This document shows positions 53,925-62,323 of a stretch of 64,000 nucleotides of DNA, piece by piece. The notes beneath the pieces are model-generated. The model was given only the letters and a program-made list of their open reading frames with translations. It ran no database searches and was not told the DNA's origin. The stretch lies in assembly GCF_012641275.1 (NCBI RefSeq), contig NZ_JABAIA010000001.1, positions 1,054,001 to 1,118,000 on the forward strand, given 5' to 3'. Made by a program: the position numbers and the translations under genes. This DNA comes from Chitinophaga varians. GTDB lineage: Bacteria; Bacteroidota; Bacteroidia; Chitinophagales; Chitinophagaceae. The first letter of the stretch is position 1. Each line of letters starts with the position of its first letter.

Positions 53925-55235
53925 ATGAAAAAGCTTATTATATACCTGTCCGGCGCCCTGCTCGCCCTGAGTGCCTGCCAGAAAGGAGAAATCAACAGTC
54001 TGAATACACCGGTCGTAGGCGGCATTGTCGTCAATCCCAGCCGGAGCGATCTTTTTAACCTTGTCACCGGTGCGGAATCCGGGTTGCGTAACAATACCGG
54101 CACCTATCTCGATGGCTTAGGCGTACTGGGACGTGAGCAATACCGCTTCTCAGGCTCCGAGCCCCGCTGGACGACCGATATGTTGGGTGGTGGCACCAAA
54201 GAACTGGACAACAACACATTCTACATCACCAACCCTTTTGCGGCCCGTTACCAGGTGGCCCGTCAGTGTTTTATCCTGATGCAGGCGCTGAAAACCACGC
54301 GTACCGAAGTAGCCAGCGATGCGCAGAAAAAAGCCTTCCAGGGCTTTGCCGAAACACTTATCGGTTACCAGCTGCTGCTGAACATCAACATGACGGATTC
54401 CAACGGCGCCAGAATTCCGGTGGCCGATAATGCCAACCTGGGCCCTATCATCACTAATCCGGGCATCGTGATGGACTCCGTGCTGAAGTTCCTCGACGCC
54501 GGTAAAGCGGACCTCACCGGTTCTGATGTGCTTTTCCCGCTTTCTGACGGTTTCGCCGGTTTTAAAGATGCCGCTGGCCTGCTGAAGTTCAACCGGGCCA
54601 TTGCCGCCAGGGTACATATTTACCGTAAAAACTGGGCCGCCGCACTGACAGCTCTGAACGAATCCTTCTTTGATCTGAATGGTTCCTTCACCAAAGGCAT
54701 ATACAGCGCTTTCTCCACCAACGGCGGCGACCTGATCAACCCTATGTACCTGCAGCCTAATTCAACCGGGGAAGTAAGGGTGGCGCATCCTTCTTTTGCC
54801 ACAGACATCATCGGCACCGATGACCGAATCAACAAAACAACGCTACGTACCTCTCCTGTAAGCAGCGTAGGACTTACCGGTAACCGTGATCTGGCCATCT
54901 GGCCTACGCTGAGCAGCCCTATCGCCATCATCCGGAATGAAGAGCTGATCCTCATTTATGCCGAAGCCAAAATACAGCTGGGACAATTCCCGGATGCCAT
55001 CGTAGCGCTCAACAGGATCCGGACCGGCCACAACCTGCCTGTATACCCCGGCGCTGTCACCGCAGACGCCCTCACCAACGAGCTGCTCTATCAGCGCCGC
55101 TATTCCCTGTTCATGGAAGGCCACCGCTGGATAGACATGCGCAGGTACAACCGGCTCAACCAGCTCCCAATAGACCGCGCCGGCGACGATGTATGGTCAC
55201 GGTATCCGCTGCCTATGAGCGAAACAAATCAATAA
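53925..55235 (+). CDS. SusD/RagB-type ligand-binding lipoprotein
   Basis: A 436-residue lipoprotein with a type II signal peptide (lipobox LSAC, Cys18). The middle is TPR-like and helical, and the C-terminal SusD signature ends in LLYQRRYSLFMEGHRWIDMRRYNRLNQLP. It caps the SusC transporter as a surface lid that binds the ligand. It is shorter than most SusD proteins (500-600), as in the RagB-like subset. A terminator follows. Confidence 0.93.
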   Translation: MKKLIIYLSGALLALSACQKGEINSLNTPVVGGIVVNPSRSDLFNLVTGAESGLRNNTGTYLDGLGVLGREQYRFSGSEPRWTTDMLGGGTKELDNNTFYITNPFAARYQVARQCFILMQALKTTRTEVASDAQKKAFQGFAETLIGYQLLLNINMTDSNGARIPVADNANLGPIITNPGIVMDSVLKFLDAGKADLTGSDVLFPLSDGFAGFKDAAGLLKFNRAIAARVHIYRKNWAAALTALNESFFDLNGSFTKGIYSAFSTNGGDLINPMYLQPNSTGEVRVAHPSFATDIIGTDDRINKTTLRTSPVSSVGLTGNRDLAIWPTLSSPIAIIRNEELILIYAEAKIQLGQFPDAIVALNRIRTGHNLPVYPGAVTADALTNELLYQRRYSLFMEGHRWIDMRRYNRLNQLPIDRAGDDVWSRYPLPMSETNQ

Positions 55236-55257
55236 TTAATCCGTATTAAAGGGTATA

Positions 55258-55304
55258 AAAAAGCGAAAACCGCCTGATATGTTATCAGGCGGTTTTCGCT
55301 TTTT
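55258..55304. terminator. Terminator between SusD and proline dehydrogenase
   Basis: A 22-bp perfect stem (55258-55279 / 55283-55304) with a 3-base loop, A-rich upstream and T-rich downstream, lies between convergent genes. Confidence 0.9.
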
Positions 55305-55324
55305 ATCTTATGATCAGGACACGA

Positions 55325-56503
55325 TTATATGCCGCGTCTTTTCATTTCTTTTCTTATCAGCGATAGTTCGCGGCCCATCTGGCCGGCGATGGACGTGTTT
55401 TCCTGTGCTCTGCGGATCAGGTAGGGCATCACGTCTTTTACCGGGCCATATGGCAGGTATTTGGTGACGGTATAGCCGGCATGCGCCAGGTTGAAGGTGA
55501 TATTGTCGCTCATACCCAGCAGCTGTGAGAAGCTCACATGCGGGTGGTTGTGCGGAATATTTTTTGCGTCCATGGTACGGGCAGCGAGCATGCAGCTGTT
55601 TTCATTGTGTGTGCCGATGAACACCCCCAGTTTATCGAGATGCTCCAGGCAGAACTGAACGGCAGCGTTGTAGTCTTTATCTGTGGCTTCCTTGCTGGGC
55701 TGGATGGGCGTTGGGTAGTTGTTTTCCGCCGCGCGTTTGTTTTCCTTTTCCATGTAAGCGCCGCGCACCAGTTTGGCACCGAGCAGGTAACCTTCTTTCG
55801 TTGCTTTTTCCAGCGATTTTTGCAGGAACGGGTAGCGGTCATGGCAATACATCTGAAAAGTATTGTACACGATCACCTGGTTGCGGTTGAACAGCGACAT
55901 CATTTCATCCGTCAGGTCGTCAACCGGATTCTGTATCCAGGATTCCTCCGCATCGATGAGCAGGCCTACCTTGTACTGGGCAGCCGCTTCCGCCACTGAA
56001 TGCACGCGGGAACGGACACGGATATATTCCTGCTGTTCCTGTGGTGTGAGCGTATCGCCACGGTGTACTTTTTCGAGCAGTTCAAAACGTGCAAAACCGG
56101 TGATCTTGATGGCGATGAAAGGAATATCCGGTTTGTTGGCTGCATACTGGATAGCCCGGATAAATTCAGGCACCGCATGATCGTAGCTTTCTTCGCCTTC
56201 CATGGCTTCCACGCCATAGTCGAGCACTACACCCACATGGTAATTGCCCAGTTGCAGCGCCGTGTGTGCCGCTTCGTCCAGGGTTTCGCCCCCGCAGAAC
56301 TGGGAGAATATTGTGTTTTTGATAATGCCTTTGATCGGTAGTCTGAGTTTGAACGCCAGCGGAGTGAGTGCTGCGCCCATTTTCACCAGCCACGGCTTTC
56401 CGATGTTGCTGAACAGAAAGTTGGCCTTTTTTAACGCCTTGTCGGTCTTTGCCTCAAATGCAATAGCCGTATTATCGAATGATAAAGTTAGCTGCTTTTC
56501 CAT
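55325..56503 (-). CDS. Proline dehydrogenase
   Basis: Started at MEKQLTLSFDNTAIAF (56503) it has 392 residues. It is a PutA/ProDH TIM barrel with SYDHAVPEFIRAI, FIAIKITGFARFELLEKV, GLLIDAEESWIQ, AKLVRGAYMEKE and GTHNENSCM, which line the FAD and proline site. It oxidises proline to pyrroline-5-carboxylate in the first step of proline use. The start at 56512 suggested by the longest frame would lie within the promoter -7 box and is rejected. It is a single gene. Confidence 0.92.
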   Translation of the reverse strand: MEKQLTLSFDNTAIAFEAKTDKALKKANFLFSNIGKPWLVKMGAALTPLAFKLRLPIKGIIKNTIFSQFCGGETLDEAAHTALQLGNYHVGVVLDYGVEAMEGEESYDHAVPEFIRAIQYAANKPDIPFIAIKITGFARFELLEKVHRGDTLTPQEQQEYIRVRSRVHSVAEAAAQYKVGLLIDAEESWIQNPVDDLTDEMMSLFNRNQVIVYNTFQMYCHDRYPFLQKSLEKATKEGYLLGAKLVRGAYMEKENKRAAENNYPTPIQPSKEATDKDYNAAVQFCLEHLDKLGVFIGTHNENSCMLAARTMDAKNIPHNHPHVSFSQLLGMSDNITFNLAHAGYTVTKYLPYGPVKDVMPYLIRRAQENTSIAGQMGRELSLIRKEMKRRGI

Positions 56504-56820
56504 GAGGCGCAAAGTTAGGGTGCGCCTGCATCCTAAACAAAAATCATTATAATATCAGGAGATATTTTTAATAGCATAAACCGATATTGTCTATTGCTTT
56601 TCAAAAATTGCTGCCCGGGAAAATGTGGGCTGTATCAAGGTAAAATTTATCCGGCATCAATCTATCAAATATATTATTATCTACATATAATATCTAAACA
56701 CCATACAGAAAAATATTTGGGAGAACGATAAAAGGAGGGCCTGTGAGCCGATGGAATTCTTGTCCCGGGCAGTTTATTTTGTTTATTTTTAGGCTTTTCT
56801 GTTGACAAACACCCGGAAAT
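56504..56820. other. 317-bp region between proline dehydrogenase and the FecR-like gene
   Basis: Apart from the minus-strand promoter at 56510-56541, no gene is seen. It is AT-rich around 56540-56720. No convincing plus-strand promoter for the FecR-like gene was found. Confidence 0.4.
56510..56541 (-). promoter_or_regulatory. Promoter of the proline dehydrogenase gene (leaderless layout)
   Basis: On the minus strand TTTG (56538-56541), a 20-base spacer and TAACTTTG (56510-56517) match the Bacteroidota consensus. The ATG at 56503 lies 7 bases after the -7 box, where transcription should start. Confidence 0.65.
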
Positions 56821-57615
56821 ATGAAGAAATCCCGTACATGGCTTTATGCATTGATTTTAGTGGCCTTAGGCGTTATTGTTGTAGTGACCTGGAAATTGCG
56901 GGAGCCTGCGTCACCGAAAACACCGGGGTACACCATTGCCGAATTAAAGGCGGCGGGCGTGCAATACCAGGAGCACCAGGGCAAGACCGGCAGCCGTACT
57001 GAAATCACGTTGCCTGACAGTACCACCGTTATCCTGAACTCCGCCTCTGTCCTGCATGTTCCGGCAGATTACGCTTCCGGCAACCGTTCCGTTATCCTTG
57101 ACGGCGATGCTTTTTTTGACGTAAAGCCCGGCAAAGACAGTTTTACCGTGACCACTGCCATCCTCAAGGCCACCGTACTGGGCACCTCTTTCCGGATGCG
57201 GTCCTTTTCCAGCCAGCAGGGCGCCACCTGCTATCAACTGGAAGGCTCCAGCCGGGTGGGCAAATCCTATCATTCTGCTACTGACAATCAACCGGAAGTA
57301 CTGGAGCGCGGCCAGATGGTACTGGCCAATCGCGAGATAGACCTGATGGAAAAAGAAACATACCATCCTGAAGAGCTGGAAACCTGGCTGTCTGATATTC
57401 TTCGCATCCAGAATGCCAATCCGATGGCCGTATCCCGTATACTGGAAGACTGGTTCGGCGTGGAAGTGGAAATGCGTGGCGACGCCTCCAAGGCCCGTGT
57501 TATTACAGAAGCACTCTTCTTCAACGCCTCCCTCGATGATGTGCTCAGCAATCTTAGCGACCAGCAAGGATTTAAGTACAAAATTGACAAGAACAAAGTG
57601 ACACTCAATTTCTAG
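56821..57615 (+). CDS. Orphan FecR-like protein without an anti-sigma N-terminal domain
   Basis: The 264-residue protein has a membrane anchor at once (about 7-25). A FecR beta domain (about 55-150; GSRTEITLPDSTTVILNSASVL, VILDGDAFFDVKPG, VLGTSFRMRSF) and a C-terminal DUF4974/STN-like domain (about 190-264; FFNASLDDVLSNLSDQQGFKYKI) follow. Normal FecR proteins have about 80 cytoplasmic residues that hold an ECF sigma factor; here only about 6 residues precede the anchor. No sigma factor or receptor gene is adjacent. It may be a periplasmic signalling module with another partner. Confidence 0.85.
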   Translation: MKKSRTWLYALILVALGVIVVVTWKLREPASPKTPGYTIAELKAAGVQYQEHQGKTGSRTEITLPDSTTVILNSASVLHVPADYASGNRSVILDGDAFFDVKPGKDSFTVTTAILKATVLGTSFRMRSFSSQQGATCYQLEGSSRVGKSYHSATDNQPEVLERGQMVLANREIDLMEKETYHPEELETWLSDILRIQNANPMAVSRILEDWFGVEVEMRGDASKARVITEALFFNASLDDVLSNLSDQQGFKYKIDKNKVTLNF

Positions 57616-57633
57616 TATATCCATTAACGTTAT

Positions 57634-57665
57634 AAAAGCCTGGTGTGTGTACACGCCAGGCTTTT
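57634..57665 (+). terminator. Terminator after the FecR-like gene
   Basis: A 15-bp stem with one mismatch (57634-57648 / 57651-57665), followed by T residues, 18 bases after the stop. Confidence 0.8.
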
Positions 57666-57760
57666 TTATTGTCTTGTAACAACCTGCGCCGGCTCATAGT
57701 ACCCCTTACCGATTCACGCGACATTTTTTGTAATTTTAATACAATTAAAGCGCTCCATTT

Positions 57761-58603
57761 ATGAAAAAGCTATCCTTACTGCTGCTGACATTAGGCAGCG
57801 CACTCGGGCTGTACGCACAAACAGCGCCGTGTTGCCATACAGACGCCGTGACAGAATTTACCGGGCTCGCTAACCGGGAAGATTTCCGGATGGCGCACAA
57901 AGACCCGCTCCCCTACACCTACCAGGGAACTGCCGGCACTGAAGTAAGCTTCCCCGCCCCTGACGGCAAAGCAGCCAACGGTTTCCTGTTTAAGGCAAAG
58001 AAACCTACCAACAAATACCTGTTTGTATTCCAGGAATGGTACGGACTTAATGACTATGTGAAAAAGGAATCCGAAAAACTATACAACGATCTCGGCGGCG
58101 CGGTAAACGTGCTGGCAGTGGACATGTACGACAAGATTGTGGCCACCAACCGGGAGGAAGCAGCTAAAACCATGCAGTCGGTGCCCAGGGAGCGGCTGAA
58201 AGCGATCATGGAAGCCGCCCGCAATTACGCAGGCAAATCAGCCAGCATCGTAACGCTGGGCTGGTGCTTTGGCGGTGCCATCGCGCTGCAATCAGCACTG
58301 ATTAACGGTGACAGGAACATGGGTTGTGTGATGTATTACGGCATGCCGGAAAAAGATGTGAATGCCCTGAAGCAGCTGCATGGTCCGGTATTGGGCCTGT
58401 TCGCCAACAAAGACAAAGGCATCACCCCACAGATAGTGGACGAGTTTGAACAAAACATGAAAAAAGCAGGTAAAACGTTAACGGTTAAACGTTATGATGC
58501 AGAACACGCCTTCGCCAACCCCAGCAACCCAATTTATAACAGCGAAGCCACGAAGGATGCCTATACGCATACCATTGCTTTTCTGAGGGAAAGATTCAAG
58601 TAA
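57761..58603 (+). CDS. Exported dienelactone-hydrolase-family protein
   Basis: The 280-residue protein has a signal peptide (about 1-20, ending LYAQ) and an alpha/beta-hydrolase fold of the DLH type. Its nucleophile is Cys169 in TLGWCFGG, with a late DAEHAFANPSNP histidine; a Cys nucleophile is characteristic of DLH. The early VFQEWYGLNDYVK is also typical. Dienelactone hydrolases act on lactones or esters; the true substrate here is unknown. A long bidirectional terminator follows. Confidence 0.88.
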   Translation: MKKLSLLLLTLGSALGLYAQTAPCCHTDAVTEFTGLANREDFRMAHKDPLPYTYQGTAGTEVSFPAPDGKAANGFLFKAKKPTNKYLFVFQEWYGLNDYVKKESEKLYNDLGGAVNVLAVDMYDKIVATNREEAAKTMQSVPRERLKAIMEAARNYAGKSASIVTLGWCFGGAIALQSALINGDRNMGCVMYYGMPEKDVNALKQLHGPVLGLFANKDKGITPQIVDEFEQNMKKAGKTLTVKRYDAEHAFANPSNPIYNSEATKDAYTHTIAFLRERFK

Positions 58604-58611
58604 TTATTTAG

Positions 58612-58683
58612 TTTTTTTATTGAAAAATGCAGCGAAGATCATGTTTTGTCAGGTGATCTTCGCTGCATTTTTCAATAAAAAAA
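58612..58683. terminator. 30-bp perfect bidirectional terminator
   Basis: Arms 58612-58641 and 58654-58683 are exact reverse complements around a 12-base loop. The T-rich and A-rich ends give U-tracts on both strands, as expected between these convergent genes. Confidence 0.9.
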
Positions 58684-58694
58684 TAATACAATGA

Positions 58695-59726
58695 TTAAAT
58701 GGTCCCGAGGCGCATCAGCAGCTCTTTTGACTTCCTCACCCCTTCTTCCTCGGACAGGCGGTTGCCTTCATATTCAATACCGATAAAGCCATCTTTGTAT
58801 CCTGCATCCTTTACGATCTGCAACATACGTTTGTAGTCGATGGTGGTTTCATTACCGGCATCATCAAAGTCATATGTTTTAGCGCTGACACCTTTAGCAA
58901 AAGGCATTAGTTCCTTCACGCCTTCATAGCGGTCATATTCTTCCAGGCAGGTGGTTTTAGCCCACGCTTCCGGCGTATTGTTTTCCGGTTTGCTTCTTTT
59001 GATACAGAAATTGCCCAGGTCCGGCAACGTACCGCAGTTGGGCATGTTCACGGTTTTCATGATATTGCTCAACCATTTTCCGTCAGAGGAGAAACCGCCA
59101 TGGTTTTCCACGATCACGTTGATGCCGTGTTCTTTTCCGAAGCCGGACAGTTTGGTGAGTGATTCGATGGCCGCTTTAGCTACATCTTCCGCTTTACCTT
59201 CACCGGCCGCATTTACGCGGATGGCATGGCAACCGAGGAATTGTGCCGCTTCCACCCATTTGTAATGGTTTTCCACTGCCTGCATGCGTTTTTTGGCGTC
59301 GAGGTCTCCCATTTCCCCTTCTCCGTCGCACATAATCAGGACGCTGCGTACGCCGTTGTCGTCGGCACGTTTTTTCATATCCGCGAGGTAGGCCTGATCT
59401 TTTGCTTTGTCTTTAAAGAACTGGTTCACGTACTCTACACCGGTGATGCCAAATTCATTTTTAGCGCGCGCGGCGAAGTCGAGGTGGTTCATTTTACCGG
59501 CGAAGAGCGCCTTGTGGAAAGACCATTCTGCCAGGGAGATTTTAAAGAACAGTTCTTTGGCTGTTTCAGTACCGGCACCGGCGCCTGGTTGAGCGGTACT
59601 GTCTTTTGTGCCTTTGGTGGATTTACCTTCATTACAGGCTGCCAATACAGAAGGCAGGAAACCGATGCCCATCGTGTACAGCCCCATTTGGCGCAAAAAC
59701 TGACGGCGGTTGTTGATGTTACTCAT
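58695..59726 (-). CDS. Tat-exported sugar-phosphate-isomerase-like TIM-barrel lipoprotein
   Basis: A 343-residue protein with a twin-arginine signal ([10 protein letters not shown]) that also contains a lipobox (VLAAC, about 30), so it is probably a folded, membrane-attached periplasmic protein. The mature part is a xylose-isomerase-like (AP endonuclease 2) TIM barrel with [35 protein letters not shown] and [16 protein letters not shown], carrying the usual Glu/His/Asp metal ligands. Such proteins are numerous in Bacteroidota and act on sugars or inositols. Its substrate is unknown. Confidence 0.88.
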   Translation of the reverse strand: MSNINNRRQFLRQMGLYTMGIGFLPSVLAACNEGKSTKGTKDSTAQPGAGAGTETAKELFFKISLAEWSFHKALFAGKMNHLDFAARAKNEFGITGVEYVNQFFKDKAKDQAYLADMKKRADDNGVRSVLIMCDGEGEMGDLDAKKRMQAVENHYKWVEAAQFLGCHAIRVNAAGEGKAEDVAKAAIESLTKLSGFGKEHGINVIVENHGGFSSDGKWLSNIMKTVNMPNCGTLPDLGNFCIKRSKPENNTPEAWAKTTCLEEYDRYEGVKELMPFAKGVSAKTYDFDDAGNETTIDYKRMLQIVKDAGYKDGFIGIEYEGNRLSEEEGVRKSKELLMRLGTI

Positions 59727-59810
59727 ATAACGTGGGTTTTAAAAATTAAGCTTGACTAAAAATATTGATTTCAGCGGGGTAAAGCAAGTTTGTTGCCAGA
59801 AATGACAAAA

Positions 59811-59836
59811 AAGCCCGGAGCATTGGCCCCGGGCGA
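59811..59836 (-). terminator. Terminator after the tetR-hydrolase operon
   Basis: On the minus strand GCCCGGGG and CTCCGGGC form a short GC-rich stem followed by TTTTTTG, about 28 bases after the hydrolase stop. Confidence 0.65.
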
Positions 59837-59863
59837 TGTTATTATTTGAAAGATGATAACAAT

Positions 59864-60733
59864 TTATTTTTCGAGGAACTGCATGACTTCCCTGATCACC
59901 GGCTCCTGGCGCATGATACGGAAATGTCCTTCGCCGGTGATGCGCATGGCGTGAATGGACGGATACTGCTCCACATAGGCGGTGACTTCCTTCTCGTCCA
60001 CCAGCGTGTCTGTGGTGTCGTAAGCAAAAAATATTTTCTCTGCCTTGATCTGATTGATATAGCGGTGGAGGTCCAGCTCTTCCAGATCTTCCCGTAGCCG
60101 TTGATGTATCAGTTGCCGCAGTGGCGGCATTACGACGGGATGTATCCGGAACAATTGCAGGGCCTCGTTAAAAAACACGGGCGCGCTCAGGGCACAACTG
60201 AGCATGACCAGCCGCGGCACCTGCACCGTTCTGCGGGAGAGTGTCAGCGCAGCGTTTAGCCCTCCCAGTGAGTGTCCGATAATGGCGTACAGCGGACCTT
60301 CCCGGACGATCACCTGTTCCAGCACGTGGCTCCATTGTACCAGGTTGGTCCGTTTACCGTCTGAATCGCCATGTGCGGGCGCATCATAGGCAATCACCTC
60401 ATATCCCTGCCGGAGCAGTGTGTCTATCAGTTTTTTGAAGTGGAACGGGCTGCCGCCCCAGCCATGCAGCAGCAATATTTTTTTATCAGCACTTCCCCAG
60501 CGATAGGTAGTGATGGTCATAGGCCGTTCATCAAAAGGATAACGGGTAACGGTCAGTTGGTTTAGTTGTGCCGAATTACGCAGTTCCAGATGAGATGAGC
60601 GCACTTTAGTGCCTGGCGGTGTACAGTACAGGCGATAGAACAGGCGGGCGGTAAGCCCCGGAAAGGGTTTACTCATACCGGATAGCAGGAAGGCTGTCAT
60701 CCGCAGTGACAGCGGTAAAACCTGGTGTTGCAT
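59864..60733 (-). CDS. Alpha/beta hydrolase under TetR control
   Basis: The 289-residue alpha/beta hydrolase has the oxyanion strand LLLHGWGGSPFHF, the nucleophile Ser155 in IIGHSLGG, and a late GEGHFRIM histidine. It is likely cytoplasmic or membrane-associated; the first 35 residues are amphipathic rather than a clear signal. It follows the tetR gene by 60 bases on the same strand and is the probable target of that repressor. The substrate is unknown. Confidence 0.85.
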   Translation of the reverse strand: MQHQVLPLSLRMTAFLLSGMSKPFPGLTARLFYRLYCTPPGTKVRSSHLELRNSAQLNQLTVTRYPFDERPMTITTYRWGSADKKILLLHGWGGSPFHFKKLIDTLLRQGYEVIAYDAPAHGDSDGKRTNLVQWSHVLEQVIVREGPLYAIIGHSLGGLNAALTLSRRTVQVPRLVMLSCALSAPVFFNEALQLFRIHPVVMPPLRQLIHQRLREDLEELDLHRYINQIKAEKIFFAYDTTDTLVDEKEVTAYVEQYPSIHAMRITGEGHFRIMRQEPVIREVMQFLEK

Positions 60734-60793
60734 CTTTCAGACCGATTGGTTTATTATTAAAACTAAAAAAGTCACCGAAGAAGATGCGCAGCA

Positions 60794-61384
60794 TCATTTA
60801 CAGTGACGTTTGATTTCCTTTCTTAAAAAATCTATGACCACCAGCATCTGGCTGTTGCTGTTCATGATACCGGTGACAAAAATGGCGCCTTCCAGCATAG
60901 AGAACATCAACACGGCAAACTTATCTTCATCCCAGTCTTTTTTAAATTCCCCGTTTTTCTTGCCCAGCTGCACCAGCAGCCGGATGCGCTCCTGGAAATA
61001 CTGCACCAGTTCCTGCACTTTCCTTTTCAGGACCGGGTTAGTATCATCTGCTTCCACGCCGAAATTGAGCATGGGACAGCCACCGGCAATACTACGATTG
61101 AGCGGGTAACGCGCATAGTACGAGAACAGGGCCTCAAACTTGGCCAGGGCCGTAGGCTCCGGGCCGGTGACCGTTTTGAGCCTTTGCTTTTCCTGCTCCG
61201 CGATGTAATCAAATACTTCCGCCACCATTTCCTCTTTCGAGGAAAAGTTGCCATACAGGCCGCCTTTAGCCAGCCGCGTAGCTTCCATGATATCGCTGAT
61301 AGCCGTGCCCGCTACACCTTTCTGGTTAAAAATGGGCGCCGCTGTTTCAATGATAAACTGCCTCGTTCTCGCTGCTTTGTTCAT
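60794..61384 (-). CDS. TetR-family transcriptional repressor
   Basis: A 196-residue TetR protein with an N-terminal helix-turn-helix (about 8-55; TRQFIIETAAPIFNQKGV, GTAISDIMEATRLAKGGLYGNF) and a C-terminal ligand-binding helical region of the TetR_C type (PMLNFGVEADDTNP and EELVQYFQERIR-like helices). A perfect operator palindrome overlaps its own promoter, so it should be autoregulated. The hydrolase gene downstream is probably in the same operon. Confidence 0.92.
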   Translation of the reverse strand: MNKAARTRQFIIETAAPIFNQKGVAGTAISDIMEATRLAKGGLYGNFSSKEEMVAEVFDYIAEQEKQRLKTVTGPEPTALAKFEALFSYYARYPLNRSIAGGCPMLNFGVEADDTNPVLKRKVQELVQYFQERIRLLVQLGKKNGEFKKDWDEDKFAVLMFSMLEGAIFVTGIMNSNSQMLVVIDFLRKEIKRHCK

Positions 61385-61389
61385 GATAC

Positions 61390-61421
61390 TAAAATTAGAC
61401 CTTTCGGTCTAATTTTACAAA
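61390..61421 (-). promoter_or_regulatory. Promoter with embedded perfect TetR operator
   Basis: Two exact 12-base arms, TAAAATTAGACC (61390-61401) and its complement (61406-61417), flank a 4-base centre. On the minus strand TTTG (61418-61421), a 20-base spacer and TAATTTTA (61390-61397) form the promoter, so the operator fills the spacer and covers the -7 box. The ATG at 61384 lies where transcription should begin. Confidence 0.75.
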
Positions 61422-61580
61422 TAAAAATAACAGGGCGCAGAAATTCCCGGGCTTACGCCCGGGGCAACGATCTTATGAAAAGTCTTTAAGTATGAAGTCT
61501 GAAGTAATGGAGCAGGAGTATTTTCAGCGGGCGGATGACGTCATTTTTTACAGGAGCAATGTGGCAGCAAGCCATTACTA

Positions 61581-62291
61581 TTAACGGCCGGTGGCGCCCA
61601 GTATGTTATCCACAGCAGTGCCATAAGCCGCCCCAATGGGAATGGCCACATTGCGGATGTACAGTGAAGTACGGTCAGCACGTTCTACCTTATCATTGGC
61701 CACAATATAAGAACGGTGGACACGGGTGAAAAGGGCAGTTGGCAAAAGGTCCATCGCCTCCTGCATAGACAGGCGGGAGATCAGGCGACGGTCTTTCAGG
61801 ATAAAATTTACATAATTGCCGGCGCTCTCCAGATATAAGATATCTTCCAGCATTATCTTAAACTGTTCGTATCCGCTTTTGAGAAAGATATAGGCCGGCG
61901 CTTCTTTTGCCTGAGGCGGGTTCTTTTGCTTCAGCTGCCAGAGGCTGTGGGCCTTGTTGCACGCTTTGATAAAACGGATAAGCGAAAAAGGTTTCAGCAG
62001 ATAATCTACCGCGTCCAGCTCAAAACTTTTAACCGCATGTTCGGAGTAGGCGGTGGTAAAGATGGTCATAGGCGGCTGCGGCAGACTGGAAATAAAATCC
62101 AGTCCGGAGATATCAGGCATTTTTATATCGAGGAAAAGCAGGTCTACCTTCTCTCTGCTCAGAAACTCCATCGCTTCATAAGCGTTGGTAAAATAGCCTT
62201 TCATTTCCAGGAAGGGCACCATGGCAGCGTGATTTTTTATCACGGCCAGGGCCACTGGTTCATCATCAATTGCAATGGCGGCAAGCTTCAT
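61581..62291 (-). CDS. LytTR-family response regulator
   Basis: The 236-residue regulator has a receiver domain (phosphoacceptor Asp55 in DLLFLDIKMPDISG; Lys in LLKPF) and a C-terminal LytTR DNA-binding domain (YIFLKSGYEQFKIMLEDILYLES, FTRVHRSYIVAND). It should pair with the LytS-type kinase encoded two genes upstream. The DUF4407 gene separates them (32-base gap to this start). Confidence 0.93.
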   Translation of the reverse strand: MKLAAIAIDDEPVALAVIKNHAAMVPFLEMKGYFTNAYEAMEFLSREKVDLLFLDIKMPDISGLDFISSLPQPPMTIFTTAYSEHAVKSFELDAVDYLLKPFSLIRFIKACNKAHSLWQLKQKNPPQAKEAPAYIFLKSGYEQFKIMLEDILYLESAGNYVNFILKDRRLISRLSMQEAMDLLPTALFTRVHRSYIVANDKVERADRTSLYIRNVAIPIGAAYGTAVDNILGATGR

Positions 62292-62323
62292 AACACTTCA
62301 TTTTCCTGTAATAAGATAGGGAT

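Noticed and set aside
50905..55235. Polysaccharide utilisation locus
   Set aside because: Only the SusC/SusD pair is present; there is no glycoside hydrolase, lyase or hybrid sensor nearby, so a glycan substrate cannot be claimed.
61447..61464. CCCGGGC / GCCCGGG hairpin upstream of tetR
   Set aside because: It lacks a T-tract and sits upstream of the tetR promoter; possibly part of the LytTR gene's downstream region, but there is too little support to call it a terminator.
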